64,000 bases of DNA, taken from NCBI RefSeq assembly GCF_000657795.2, contig NZ_JHEP02000004.1:62001-126000 (forward strand). The letters are read 5' to 3'. The first letter of the stretch is position 1. The number at the start of each line of letters is the position of its first letter. Below, in pieces: positions 29,847 to 38,674 of this stretch. Position numbers and translations under genes: made by a program. This DNA is from Bordetella pseudohinzii (lineage in GTDB: Bacteria; Pseudomonadota; Gammaproteobacteria; Burkholderiales; Burkholderiaceae_B). Below the pieces are notes generated by a model that saw only the letters and a list, made by a program, of their open reading frames with translations, made no database searches and was not told the origin of the DNA.

Positions 29847-31727
29847 ATGTGTGGTGTTGCAGGTTTGATCCAGCTCGACGGTGTACCGGTTTCTCCGGTG
29901 GCGCTGCAACGCATGACCGACGCCATCGCCCATCGGGGGCCGGATGGCGAAGGGCATTGGATCGAGGGCAACGTGGGCCTGGGGCATCGGCGGCTGGCCA
30001 TCATCGATCTTTCGCCGGCCGGACATCAGCCGATGATGTCGGCGGATTCGCGCTATGTGCTGAGCTACAACGGCGAGATCTACAATTTCAGGGAGCTACG
30101 CGGCGAGCTGCAAGCGCAAGGCTGCCAGTTCCGGTCGCGCACCGACACAGAAGTCCTGCTGCATGCCGTCGCTGCCTGGGGCCTGGACCGGACACTGGCG
30201 CGACTGAATGGCATGTTCGCATTTGCCTTATGGGATCGCCAGGCAAGGCAATTGACGCTGGCACGCGACCGCTACGGCGTCAAACCGCTTTACTATAGCC
30301 TGCAAGGCAATATCCTGGCGTTCGGATCCGAGCAGAAGGCCATTCTTTCAAGGCCGGAGTTCGAACGCAAACTGGACCGCGAGGCCCTGTTCGAGTACTT
30401 CACGTTCCAGAATATCTTCACTGCCCGCACGTTGCTGCAGGATATCCAGCTCCTGCCAGCGGGACACTATGCCTCTATTGATCTGCGCAGCGCATCACCC
30501 GCGCTGAAGCCGGTCCAGTACTGGGATTTCGATTTCAGGGAGCCGGACTGTCAGGGAGACGACGAAGCCTACCGTGAAGAGCTAGGCCGTCTCTTTCACC
30601 AGGCCGTCAACCGACAGCTGGTCACGGACGTCGAGTTGGGCTCCTATCTGAGCGGTGGCATCGACTCCGGTTCGATCACCTCCATCGCGGCCGAGTCCCA
30701 TCCTTATATCAAGACGTTTACCTGCGGCTTTGATATGACATCGGCATCGGGCATAGAGCTCGGTTTCGATGAACGCAGCAAGGCCGAATACATGTCGTAC
30801 TGCTTCAAGACCGAGCACTATGAAATGGTGTTGAAGTCAGGCGATATGGAGCGCGTGCTGCCGCAGCTGGCTTGGCACCTGGAAGAGCCGCGCGTGGGTC
30901 AGAGCTATCCCAACTACTACGCAGCAAAGCTGGCTTCCAAGTTTGTCAAGGTCGTCCTGTCCGGGGCGGGCGGTGACGAGCTGTTCGGCGGCTATCCCTG
31001 GCGGTATTATCGGGCTGTCGTCAACGACGACTTTGAGCACTACATCGACAAGTATTACCAGTTCTGGCAACGGCTTGTGCCCAATACAGCCTTGCGCGGG
31101 ATGTTCGCGCCCATCTGGAAGGACGTCTCGGATGTCTGGACACGCGACATCTTCCGCGATGTGTTCAAGCAGCATGCCGACCAATTGTGCCGTCCGGAAG
31201 ACTACATCAACCACTCGCTTTACTTTGAGGCCAAGACCTTTCTGCACGGCTTGCTGGTTGTCGAGGACAAGCTGAGTATGGCGCACGGCCTGGAGTCGCG
31301 GGTTCCATTCCTGGACAACGATCTTGTGGACTTCGCCATGAGCTGCCCCGTGCGGCTCAAGCTCAATAACCTGGCCGAGGTCGTCAAGATCAACGAGAAC
31401 GAGCCGGGCAGCAAGGTGCATGCCTATTTTGAGCGGAATCGCGATGGCAAGACGATTCTGCGCGATGTCATGCGCAGCCGTTTGCCTAAGGACATCGCGC
31501 GGGCGGAGAAACAGGGTTTCTCGGCCCCCGACTCGAGCTGGTTCAAGGGCGACAGCCTGGAATTCGTCAAGCGCACTCTCATGACCGGAAACTCGCCGCT
31601 ATACGAGTTGATGGATGCCCGGGTGGTGAGGAAATTAGTCGAGGAGCATCTGAGTGGGGCGCGCAATCGCCGCTTGCTCATCTGGTCCCTGTTAAGCGTC
31701 GACGCATGGCTGCGCCAGACGTTCTAA
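29847..31727 (+). CDS. Asparagine synthetase-like glutamine amidotransferase (first copy)
   Basis: This 626-residue protein has an N-terminal class II glutaminase domain (Cys2 nucleophile in MCGVAGLIQLDG, then AIAHRGPDGEG) and a C-terminal ATP-dependent synthetase domain with YLSGGIDSGS and LSGAGGDELFGGY. In O-antigen loci such proteins (WbpS-like) convert a sugar uronic acid to its uronamide using glutamine nitrogen. Both half-sites look intact. I chose the ATG at 29847 because Cys2 must follow the initiator Met. It lies just past a terminator-like hairpin and 35 bases before a formyltransferase gene. It is one of three paralogues in the locus. Confidence 0.9.
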   Translation: MCGVAGLIQLDGVPVSPVALQRMTDAIAHRGPDGEGHWIEGNVGLGHRRLAIIDLSPAGHQPMMSADSRYVLSYNGEIYNFRELRGELQAQGCQFRSRTDTEVLLHAVAAWGLDRTLARLNGMFAFALWDRQARQLTLARDRYGVKPLYYSLQGNILAFGSEQKAILSRPEFERKLDREALFEYFTFQNIFTARTLLQDIQLLPAGHYASIDLRSASPALKPVQYWDFDFREPDCQGDDEAYREELGRLFHQAVNRQLVTDVELGSYLSGGIDSGSITSIAAESHPYIKTFTCGFDMTSASGIELGFDERSKAEYMSYCFKTEHYEMVLKSGDMERVLPQLAWHLEEPRVGQSYPNYYAAKLASKFVKVVLSGAGGDELFGGYPWRYYRAVVNDDFEHYIDKYYQFWQRLVPNTALRGMFAPIWKDVSDVWTRDIFRDVFKQHADQLCRPEDYINHSLYFEAKTFLHGLLVVEDKLSMAHGLESRVPFLDNDLVDFAMSCPVRLKLNNLAEVVKINENEPGSKVHAYFERNRDGKTILRDVMRSRLPKDIARAEKQGFSAPDSSWFKGDSLEFVKRTLMTGNSPLYELMDARVVRKLVEEHLSGARNRRLLIWSLLSVDAWLRQTF

Positions 31728-31762
31728 CGAGCGGTCGATTCATGCACTCCGGAGAAATATGA

Positions 31763-32704
31763 ATGGGACGAATCGCGCTACTCGGAAGCACCGATACCAC
31801 TTTGTCCATCGCCGAGGCAGTCCTGCGCGCCGGCCATGAAGTCACGTGCATTGTGCATGTGGCGCCGGCCTTTTCCATTTCCTATAGCGACAAGCCGGTC
31901 TCCGTGTCGCGCCAGGCTGACGTCCGGGGCTGGTGCGCCAGCCGCGGCATCGCCGCCGTCGAATATGGCGGTGTAGACGCCCTGACCGATTACTTCAAGG
32001 CATCCGTGGCGGATCTTTGCATCGTCGCTGGTTGGTATCACATGGTGCCGCGGCGTTTGCGCGATTGTTTTGCGCAGGGAGCGGTAGGCCTGCACGCGTC
32101 GCGCTTGCCCGAGTTGCGCGGCGGTGCGCCCCTGAACTGGGCCATGCTGGCCGGGTGGAAGGAAACGGCAGTCAGCCTGTTCGTGTTGAGTGACGGCGTG
32201 GACGATGGGCCCTTGTATGGTCAGGAGGCCATACCGATCGGACCGGACGACTACATCGGCGATCTGGTAAAGCACTGCAATGCGGCGAGCGTGCGTTTGA
32301 TCGAGCGCTGCGTCGATGGCATGGTCAACGGAACGCTGGTGCCGCGGACGCAGATCGGCACACCGAGCTATGGTGCCCAGCGCGCGCCGGAGGACGGCCT
32401 GATCGATTGGCACCGACCGGCTGCCGACATCGTCCGTTTGGTGCGGGCTGTCAGCCATCCTTATCCGGGCGCATTCAGCTGGTTTTCGGATCGGCAGGTG
32501 CGGATATGGCGGGCGCGTGTCTACACGGAAGCGGTGCTGTTCGGCGCGCCGGGTCAGGTCTTGTGTCTGCCTCAGGATAGGGTGATCGTGGCCACCGGGG
32601 ATGGCAGCGTGGAGATTCTCGAGGCTGACACGGCTGACGGCGAATGCTTCATGCCTGCCTTGCGGCGCGGATCGCATCGTCGGTTTCATGATCAGGCTCA
32701 ATAG
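31763..32704 (+). CDS. Formyltransferase-fold protein (sugar N-formyltransferase-like)
   Basis: This 313-residue protein resembles methionyl-tRNA formyltransferase and sugar N-formyltransferases, which use 10-formyltetrahydrofolate. Visible motifs are GLHASRLPELRGGAPLNWAM (about residues 109-128) and VLSDGVDDGPLYG with the catalytic Asp. The His is present but the Asn usually two residues earlier is Gly here, a variant that I believe occurs in part of the family. A C-terminal domain follows (RAVSHPYPGAFSWF). It would formylate an amino group on an O-antigen sugar, in keeping with N-formyl groups known on Bordetella O-antigen ends. Confidence 0.8.
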   Translation: MGRIALLGSTDTTLSIAEAVLRAGHEVTCIVHVAPAFSISYSDKPVSVSRQADVRGWCASRGIAAVEYGGVDALTDYFKASVADLCIVAGWYHMVPRRLRDCFAQGAVGLHASRLPELRGGAPLNWAMLAGWKETAVSLFVLSDGVDDGPLYGQEAIPIGPDDYIGDLVKHCNAASVRLIERCVDGMVNGTLVPRTQIGTPSYGAQRAPEDGLIDWHRPAADIVRLVRAVSHPYPGAFSWFSDRQVRIWRARVYTEAVLFGAPGQVLCLPQDRVIVATGDGSVEILEADTADGECFMPALRRGSHRRFHDQAQ

Positions 32705-32718
32705 AACAAGGTCTAGCA

Positions 32719-33483
32719 ATGCAATCGGATCAAGACGAACTTGCCCTGAAGTATCACTACGCGGATTTCACGCGTTCGGCGTATCGCGAGCAGCTGCGTG
32801 CCGCGCGGGCACATTACACCTTCAGGCACTTTCATGATTACAGGGAGGACGAACGCTTTGTGTTGTGGCGCCACGATGTCGACTTTTCGGTCCACGCGGC
32901 CCGCAAGCTGGCCGAGATCGAGGCGCAGGAGAAGGTAAGCAGCACCTTTTTCCTGTTGCCGCATAGTGATTTCTACAATCTGATGGATCGCGTCATCCTG
33001 CGCCAGGTCGAAGGTATCCTGGCCCTGGGCCACCGTCTGGGCCTGCACTTCGATTGTGGCTATTACGGCGTCAAGGCGGTTGACCAGCTGGAGGACCTGC
33101 TGTACTTCGAGGCCCGCCTGCTTGAGCGCCTGTTCGGCCAGGCCATTGATGTATTTTCCTTCCATAATCCAGATGTCTGGATGCTTGAGCAGCGGGATGC
33201 ACGCTACGGCGGCCTGATCAATACGTATTCGGCCTACTTCCGCGACCAAGTGGGTTATTGCTCGGATTCCAATGGGTACTGGCGCCATCGCCGCCTGGCC
33301 GAGGTGCTGGCCAAGGGCGAAGACCATTGCTTGCAGGTGCTGACTCATCCGGCCTGGTGGGTGGACACGCCCATGAGTCCGCGTGAGCGCGTCGAACGCT
33401 GCGTGCGCGGCCGGGCCGAGGCCACGCTGCGCCAGTATGACAATGACCTTGCCGCGTTTGGCCGCAAGAATGTCGGGCGCTAA
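32719..33483 (+). CDS. Polysaccharide deacetylase-like protein (CE4/NodB fold)
   Basis: This 254-residue protein has features of carbohydrate esterase family 4. The RHDVDFSVHAARKL segment near residue 51 matches the metal-binding Asp-Asp-type motif, LGLHFDCGYYG has the histidine position, and LTHPAWWVD near the C-terminus fits a late catalytic His motif. There is no signal peptide, so it probably acts on a cytosolic sugar nucleotide or lipid-linked glycan. Bordetella O-antigen loci carry a CE4-like protein named WbmS; this may be its counterpart, but that is from memory. It is closely followed by a second formyltransferase gene (4-base gap). Confidence 0.75.
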   Translation: MQSDQDELALKYHYADFTRSAYREQLRAARAHYTFRHFHDYREDERFVLWRHDVDFSVHAARKLAEIEAQEKVSSTFFLLPHSDFYNLMDRVILRQVEGILALGHRLGLHFDCGYYGVKAVDQLEDLLYFEARLLERLFGQAIDVFSFHNPDVWMLEQRDARYGGLINTYSAYFRDQVGYCSDSNGYWRHRRLAEVLAKGEDHCLQVLTHPAWWVDTPMSPRERVERCVRGRAEATLRQYDNDLAAFGRKNVGR

Positions 33484-33487
33484 GCAG

Positions 33488-34321
33488 ATGAAGACGGTAT
33501 CGTCCACGCAGCAATCGACGACGCGCCTGGCCTTGTTCGTCGACGGCGGTGGCCTGGCCGACCTGTGGTCCAGGCTGCCGTCGCAGGCCCGGATTTGCGC
33601 CATCGTAGGCGCGGGTATCCGGCCACAGTACTTCGATGCCCTTGCGGGGCGGGCGGCCGAGGCGGCTTGTCCTTTCCTGGTCCAGCCGCGCCGCGACGAT
33701 CCGGGTTACGCGGAGTTCGTGGCGCAATTGGCGCGCACCCGGCCCACCCGTTTGCTGGCGCACTCATATTCCATGATCCTGCGCCCCGAGGTGCTGGAAC
33801 TGGTGGATTACGATGCCTTGAACGTCCATGCCGCTCTCTTGCCGCGCAATCGTGGCCCCAATCCCATCCAATGGGCCATGATCAACGACGAGCCGGCCAG
33901 CGGCGTCAGCCTGCATTATCTCGACGAAGGCCTGGATACCGGGCCGGTGGTGGCCCGCTCGGCGGTGGCCATCGAGGAGGGAGACACCTGGGTTACTTTG
34001 GCGCAGCGCGTGCATGCCGCGACGCAGCAGCTGCTGAATGCCTACCTGCCAGGTATTGTTGCCGGAGGGCTTGCCTGCCACCCGCAGGCCGAAGACGCGG
34101 CGACGCGCAACCCGCGCCTGAACGCGGACTCGCCCAGATTGGATGTGGCGAACATGACGGACAGGCAGATGTTCAATTGGATTCGTGCCCAAGTCCGGCC
34201 ATTGGGCGGCGCCTATGTGGAACGCGGCAACGGCGAGCGGTTGCACGTGCCCGAGTATGTGCCCATGCAGGACATCGCGGTGCTGCGCGGCCGCCTGCGG
34301 GCTTGGTTGGAGCAGGCATGA
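33488..34321 (+). CDS. Second formyltransferase-fold protein
   Basis: This 277-residue protein has the full formyltransferase catalytic set: Asn and His in ALNVHAALLPRNRGPNPIQW and Asp in HYLDEGLDTGPVV. A C-terminal segment (RQMFNWIRAQVRPLGGAYVE) resembles that of sugar N-formyltransferases. I chose the ATG at 33488, 4 bases after the deacetylase stop; the frame is open further upstream, but that is a shadow of the previous gene. Its stop overlaps the WbqC-like start. Unlike the first copy it keeps the usual Asn, so the two copies probably act on different substrates or positions. Confidence 0.82.
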   Translation: MKTVSSTQQSTTRLALFVDGGGLADLWSRLPSQARICAIVGAGIRPQYFDALAGRAAEAACPFLVQPRRDDPGYAEFVAQLARTRPTRLLAHSYSMILRPEVLELVDYDALNVHAALLPRNRGPNPIQWAMINDEPASGVSLHYLDEGLDTGPVVARSAVAIEEGDTWVTLAQRVHAATQQLLNAYLPGIVAGGLACHPQAEDAATRNPRLNADSPRLDVANMTDRQMFNWIRAQVRPLGGAYVERGNGERLHVPEYVPMQDIAVLRGRLRAWLEQA

Positions 34322-35034
34322 TGACGCATCGGATATGCGCGATACATCAACCCAATTTTTTCCCATGGCTGGGCTATTTCGACAAGATCGCGCGCAGCGA
34401 TGTGTTCATCCTGCTGGATGATGTCCAGTACAGTCACGGCAGCTGGACCAATCGCGTGCAGATGCGGATCTCGGGGCAACCCAAATGGGTGACCGCGCCG
34501 GTGGACCGCTCCTATCACGGTGGGCGAGCCATCCGCGATATGCGTTTCAGTCCCATCAATCGTGGATGGCGCGAGAAAGTCAGCCGGGCCATCGCGATGT
34601 CGTATGCGCGCGCGCCGTATTTTCGCGAGGCCTTTCCGCTGGTGGAAGCGATGTTGATGCGCCAGACTGAGAGTTTGTCCGAGTTCAACATCGGGGCAAT
34701 CGTCGAGATCTGCGCCCTCCTAGGGATTCCCCGCGAGAAGCTGTTGATAAGTTCGGATCTCGGTGCGGTGTCGTCCGCCACCGATCTGCTGATCGATCTG
34801 ACGCGGCGCGCGGGGGCGGATGCGTATATGTGCGGTGGGGGGACCTCGGGCTATCAGGAAGATGAAAAGTTCCGCGCGGCGGGTATCGGTCTGATTTACC
34901 AAGGTTTTCGTCACCCGGTGTATCCGCAGCACGGACAGACGGAGTTCAATACCGGCCTTTCCATCGTGGACGCCTTGATGGAGACCGGCGTCCAGGGCAC
35001 AAGATCCCTGCTGGCGGGCGCCGGCCGGGGATAG
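34318..35034 (+). CDS. WbqC family protein
   Basis: The 238-residue product begins MMTHRICAIHQPNFFPWLGY and includes DVFILLDDVQYSHGSWTNRV, CGGGTSGYQEDEKF and the HPVYPQHG segment. These are hallmarks of the WbqC-like family found in polysaccharide loci. The family has been suspected of acyltransferase activity in O-antigen decoration (glycine or similar groups), but I treat that as unproven. The ATG overlaps the formyltransferase stop (ATGA), which indicates coupled translation. Start could be 34318 or the next codon. Confidence 0.85.
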   Translation: MMTHRICAIHQPNFFPWLGYFDKIARSDVFILLDDVQYSHGSWTNRVQMRISGQPKWVTAPVDRSYHGGRAIRDMRFSPINRGWREKVSRAIAMSYARAPYFREAFPLVEAMLMRQTESLSEFNIGAIVEICALLGIPREKLLISSDLGAVSSATDLLIDLTRRAGADAYMCGGGTSGYQEDEKFRAAGIGLIYQGFRHPVYPQHGQTEFNTGLSIVDALMETGVQGTRSLLAGAGRG

Positions 35035-35053
35035 AAGCAATGTCGGAGCTAGA

Positions 35054-36352
35054 GTGAATATCAGGGAAGTCGTTTTCGGCGAATTTTTCAAGCGTCATCC
35101 GAAGGCGATGATGAAGTACGTGCTGGAGCCCTTGCACCGCGCGCGGCGGCGTATCGCCCCGCGGCGGGCGGTGCTGTTCTGTGGGCAGTCCTACTACCAT
35201 GCCTGGTACTTGTCGCGCGAGTTGCGCAGGCTGGGCTGGCAGGCCGATGTGCTGAACTGGGACTTGAATCCCGCTTCGCAGATCTACTACCACGGACACG
35301 ATTTCCACTTCGCCGATGAGAAGTACCAGTCCTTGGAGGCCAAACTCGATTTTTTCTTTGAAGCCATCGACAGGTACGACATCTTCCATTTCGCCAATAT
35401 TGGGGGGCTGTCGTTCGGTTTCCAGTTGAGCGGCTATTTCAAGGAGAATTTCTGGGAGCATTTCGAGATTGACCTGCTCAGGGCGCTGGGAAAGAAGATC
35501 GTCTATTCCAACACAGGCTGTATGGACGGGGTATCCCAGACCTCGTTCTCGCAATGGGGGCCCATATCGCCCTGCGCTTCATGCAACTGGCGCAACCACC
35601 CGGAAGTGTGCAGCGACGAAGGCAATCTCACCTGGGCCAGATTCCGCAATTCCGTGGCGGACTACCAATGCAATATCGGCGGCAACCGCGCGGATTACAA
35701 CGATGATCCCCGTGTCCATGAGGCGCCGGGCTTTTACTGCCTGGACAAGGATCTCTGGCGGCCGGATCTGGAAATACCTGAGGCCTATCGGCTTGAGGAC
35801 AGGCCAGGCGTGGTGCGGCTTTATCATGTGATCGGCAACAAGGACGCCCGCACGGACAAGGAAGGCACGAATATCAAGTCTTCGCATATCTACGTGCCCC
35901 TGATCGAACGGCTCAGGGCCGAAGGCCATGATGTTGAGCACCTGTCTTACCACCATGTGCCGAACAGGGAGATCCGCTTCTACCAGGCGCAGGCCGACAT
36001 CGTGCTGGATATGCTGACCTTTGGTTTTTTCGGAGCCAACGGACGCGAGGCCTTGATGCTGGGCAAGCCGCTGGTCTGTTTCATCCGGCCGGAATGGCTG
36101 GAAAGCATGCGGGTGGAGTTTCCCGAGTATGTCGACGAATTACCCGTGGTGCAGGCCAACCCCGGCAATGTATACCAGGTCGTCAAGCGGCTCATCGAGA
36201 ATCGGGATGAGCGTGAAGAGATCGGACGGCGCAGCCGGGCATTCGCTGTCAAATGGCATTCATCGCATGCCGGCGCGCGGCACTTCGACCGGGTCTATGC
36301 GGGCCTGCTCAGAGGCCGGCGCCTGTTGAGAAAGGAGCCCACGAATGGCTGA
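35054..36352 (+). CDS. Probable glycosyltransferase (GT-B type)
   Basis: This 432-residue protein lacks a close family I can name but looks like a GT-B glycosyltransferase. The N-terminal half has AVLFCGQSYYHAWYLSRELR and DIFHFANIGGLSFG, like the acceptor domain. The C-terminal half has ADIVLDMLTFGFFGANGREA followed by LMLGKPLVCFIRPEW, like the donor-nucleotide domain. A cysteine-rich stretch (PCASCNWRNHPEVC) is unusual. The GTG start at 35054 is preceded by GGAG. It overlaps the first ABC ATPase by 8 bases. Confidence 0.7.
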   Translation: MNIREVVFGEFFKRHPKAMMKYVLEPLHRARRRIAPRRAVLFCGQSYYHAWYLSRELRRLGWQADVLNWDLNPASQIYYHGHDFHFADEKYQSLEAKLDFFFEAIDRYDIFHFANIGGLSFGFQLSGYFKENFWEHFEIDLLRALGKKIVYSNTGCMDGVSQTSFSQWGPISPCASCNWRNHPEVCSDEGNLTWARFRNSVADYQCNIGGNRADYNDDPRVHEAPGFYCLDKDLWRPDLEIPEAYRLEDRPGVVRLYHVIGNKDARTDKEGTNIKSSHIYVPLIERLRAEGHDVEHLSYHHVPNREIRFYQAQADIVLDMLTFGFFGANGREALMLGKPLVCFIRPEWLESMRVEFPEYVDELPVVQANPGNVYQVVKRLIENRDEREEIGRRSRAFAVKWHSSHAGARHFDRVYAGLLRGRRLLRKEPTNG

Positions 36353-37505
36353 TTTGGCATGCCGGCCGCTCGCGCTGGTCTGCGAAGGTGTGGAAAAAGT
36401 CTTTCCGATCGATGGGCAGAGCAATGTGTGGCGCATGCTGCTGGGCCTGCCGCTCAGGGGCAAGACTTTCCATGCCCTGAAAGGCGTGTCGCTATCGGTG
36501 CCGCGCGGCAAGATAGTGGGCATTCTGGGTCATAACGGCGCCGGTAAAAGCACCTTGCTGCGTATTCTTGGCGGCGTCTACAACGCCACCCGCGGCTCTT
36601 TGCATGTCGACGGCCTGGCCTGCGGGCTGTTCGAGCTAGGCGGCATGGGAAACCGGCATCTGACGGGACGGGAGTACGCCCTCCGGTATCTTTCCATCAT
36701 GGGTGTGCCGCGCAAGCGGCAGCAGCCCTATCTGGATGACATCCTGGATTTCTCGGAGCTGGAGGGCAGTTTCGACCAGCGGATTCTGACGTATTCCGCC
36801 GGTATGGCCGCGCGCCTGTATTTCGCGACGGCTACGGCCTTGCAGCACGAGATTTACCTGATCGACGAACTCTTGTCGGTGGGCGATGAGCATTTCCAGG
36901 CCAAGTGCTGGAGCCGCATGCGCAAGTTATTGCTCAACGGCGCCTCCGGCATCTTGGTCACGCATGACTGGGTATCTGTGCTTAGGCTGTGCGAGCAATC
37001 GCATATTCTCAAGCGCGGCCAGCTGGTGGCTTCCGGGCCCAGCGACAAGGTGGTTGTCCAGTATCTGGACATCGACGTTCCGCAGGCGGGACAGGCGCGG
37101 TTCGTCGAAGATCACCCGACGCTGTATCAGGCCGTCAGCGGCGAGGACGCGGAGTTCGTGTTCGAGATTGAATCCTCGATTGATGAACCGGTGGCATTTT
37201 CTTTTTCCGTCGAGACGCTGCGGGTCGGAACCGGCTGGGAGATCCTGCTTATCGAAAGCAATATGCTGGTCGCCACACACGCCGGCCGCCATCAGGTTCG
37301 CGTCAAGATAGACGGTCTGCCGCTGGTCACCGGGCAGTACTCCCTGAACGTTGCATTGAGCCGGCACCGTGCGTCGCTGGACGAGCCGGCACAGGTTCAC
37401 GACTCGCGCAGTTGGACGACGGGTAACGGTTGGGACCTGACCGTGTCCGGGCCCGCGGCCGATGCGGCGGTTCTTCTGCCGGTGGAAATCAAGGTGGCGC
37501 AGTGA
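36345..37505 (+). CDS. Wzt-like ABC transporter ATPase with C-terminal domain (first copy)
   Basis: This 386-residue protein is the ATPase of a polysaccharide ABC exporter. It has Walker A GHNGAGKST (62-70), signature YSAGMAARLYFA, Walker B YLIDELLSVGD with the catalytic Glu, and the H-loop VTHDWVSV, so it should hydrolyse ATP. After about residue 245 a 140-residue beta-rich domain follows, as in Wzt proteins, where it recognises the finished glycan end. It is the first of two adjacent Wzt-type ATPases; only one permease gene follows. It overlaps the second by 4 bases. Confidence 0.85.
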   Translation: MADLACRPLALVCEGVEKVFPIDGQSNVWRMLLGLPLRGKTFHALKGVSLSVPRGKIVGILGHNGAGKSTLLRILGGVYNATRGSLHVDGLACGLFELGGMGNRHLTGREYALRYLSIMGVPRKRQQPYLDDILDFSELEGSFDQRILTYSAGMAARLYFATATALQHEIYLIDELLSVGDEHFQAKCWSRMRKLLLNGASGILVTHDWVSVLRLCEQSHILKRGQLVASGPSDKVVVQYLDIDVPQAGQARFVEDHPTLYQAVSGEDAEFVFEIESSIDEPVAFSFSVETLRVGTGWEILLIESNMLVATHAGRHQVRVKIDGLPLVTGQYSLNVALSRHRASLDEPAQVHDSRSWTTGNGWDLTVSGPAADAAVLLPVEIKVAQ

Positions 37506-38674
37506 CGCTCTATATAAAGGCAAATGAACTGGTCAAGAAGTTCGCCCTGCGCGGCACCGCCGCTGGCGAAGCTTCGGAGAAGGTCGCCGTCGACCATGTC
37601 AGCCTGGAGATCGGTGAAGGCGAACGCATCGGCATCATCGGCCGCAACGGTGCTGGCAAATCCACGCTGCTGCATATGGTGGCGGGATTGTCCACACCGA
37701 GTTCCGGCTCCCTGGAGGTGTCCGGCTCCGTGACGTCCATCATGACGTTGGGCGTGGGACTGCGCGAGCAGGCGACGGGTCGGGAGAACATCTATATCGA
37801 TGGCGAGGTGCAGGGCAAGTCGCGCGAAGAGATCGATGCGGTTGTGGACAAGATCATTGCGTTCGCCGATATCGGTGAGTTCATCGATTATCCCGTCCGG
37901 ACTTATTCGACCGGGATGAAATCGCGGCTGGCCTTTGCCATGATTTCCTGCCTGGAACCGGAGATCCTGATCATTGATGAAGCCCTGTCCGCCGGCGACG
38001 CCAAGTTTTCAGCCAAGGCAACAGAGAAAATCCGCGAAATCTGCGCCAAGGGCCGCATCGTCATCGTCGTGTCGCACTCCATGGGCGCGATACAGGCCAT
38101 CTGCAATCGCTGCATCTGGATGGATGGCGGACGTGTCGTCATGGATGGCACGCCCGCAAACGTCATCGAGAAATATATCGATTCGGTTCGCTCGGAGGAC
38201 GAAGAGCGCCTGCTCCAGCGCTTCAAGGCCCAGGCGCGGGACGTCGAATTGCCGCAGGGCTGGTCGATCCAGGATTTCAGGATGACGCAGGGCGGCGATG
38301 GCGACCGCACGCTCATCGAGGCGGGCGAGCCGGCCTCGCTCCTCGTGGCCCTGCAGACGCCGCGGTACGCCCAGGCAACTGCAGTATCATGCGCGGTCAC
38401 TCGTCTTGACGGCACCTTGATGTGGCGTGCCAGCGTCCCGCCCGCCTGCCAGGATGACCAGGGGCGGATCAAGTTTGAGCTGGACATGGTGCGGGTTGTT
38501 CTCGGCCAGGGCGTATATCGCTTCGATATCGAAATAGATCGCGGCGAGAGCCAGAGTACCGTGCTCTCGAAAATCTTTGAAGTCTATACACAGAACCCGC
38601 CCTCGGGAGGCGTGCCGATGCTTCTTTATCCGCTTCAAATCGAGGCCAAGCCTGTTTTCTTGAATCAAGGGTGA
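37502..38674 (+). CDS. wzt: Wzt-like O-antigen ABC transporter ATPase (second copy)
   Basis: The 390-residue product has Walker A GIIGRNGAGKST (44-55), signature YSTGMKSRLAFA, Walker B EILIIDEALSAGD and H-loop VVSHSMGAI, all intact. TGRENIYIDGEVQGKSREEI is the usual Wzt/TagH-type helical segment. A C-terminal domain of about 150 residues (YRFDIEIDRGESQSTVLSKI within it) fits a glycan-recognition module. The GTG start overlaps the first ATPase (GTGA), and its own stop overlaps the permease start. This copy is closer to the classical Wzt in sequence, as judged by eye. Confidence 0.87.
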   Translation: MTLYIKANELVKKFALRGTAAGEASEKVAVDHVSLEIGEGERIGIIGRNGAGKSTLLHMVAGLSTPSSGSLEVSGSVTSIMTLGVGLREQATGRENIYIDGEVQGKSREEIDAVVDKIIAFADIGEFIDYPVRTYSTGMKSRLAFAMISCLEPEILIIDEALSAGDAKFSAKATEKIREICAKGRIVIVVSHSMGAIQAICNRCIWMDGGRVVMDGTPANVIEKYIDSVRSEDEERLLQRFKAQARDVELPQGWSIQDFRMTQGGDGDRTLIEAGEPASLLVALQTPRYAQATAVSCAVTRLDGTLMWRASVPPACQDDQGRIKFELDMVRVVLGQGVYRFDIEIDRGESQSTVLSKIFEVYTQNPPSGGVPMLLYPLQIEAKPVFLNQG

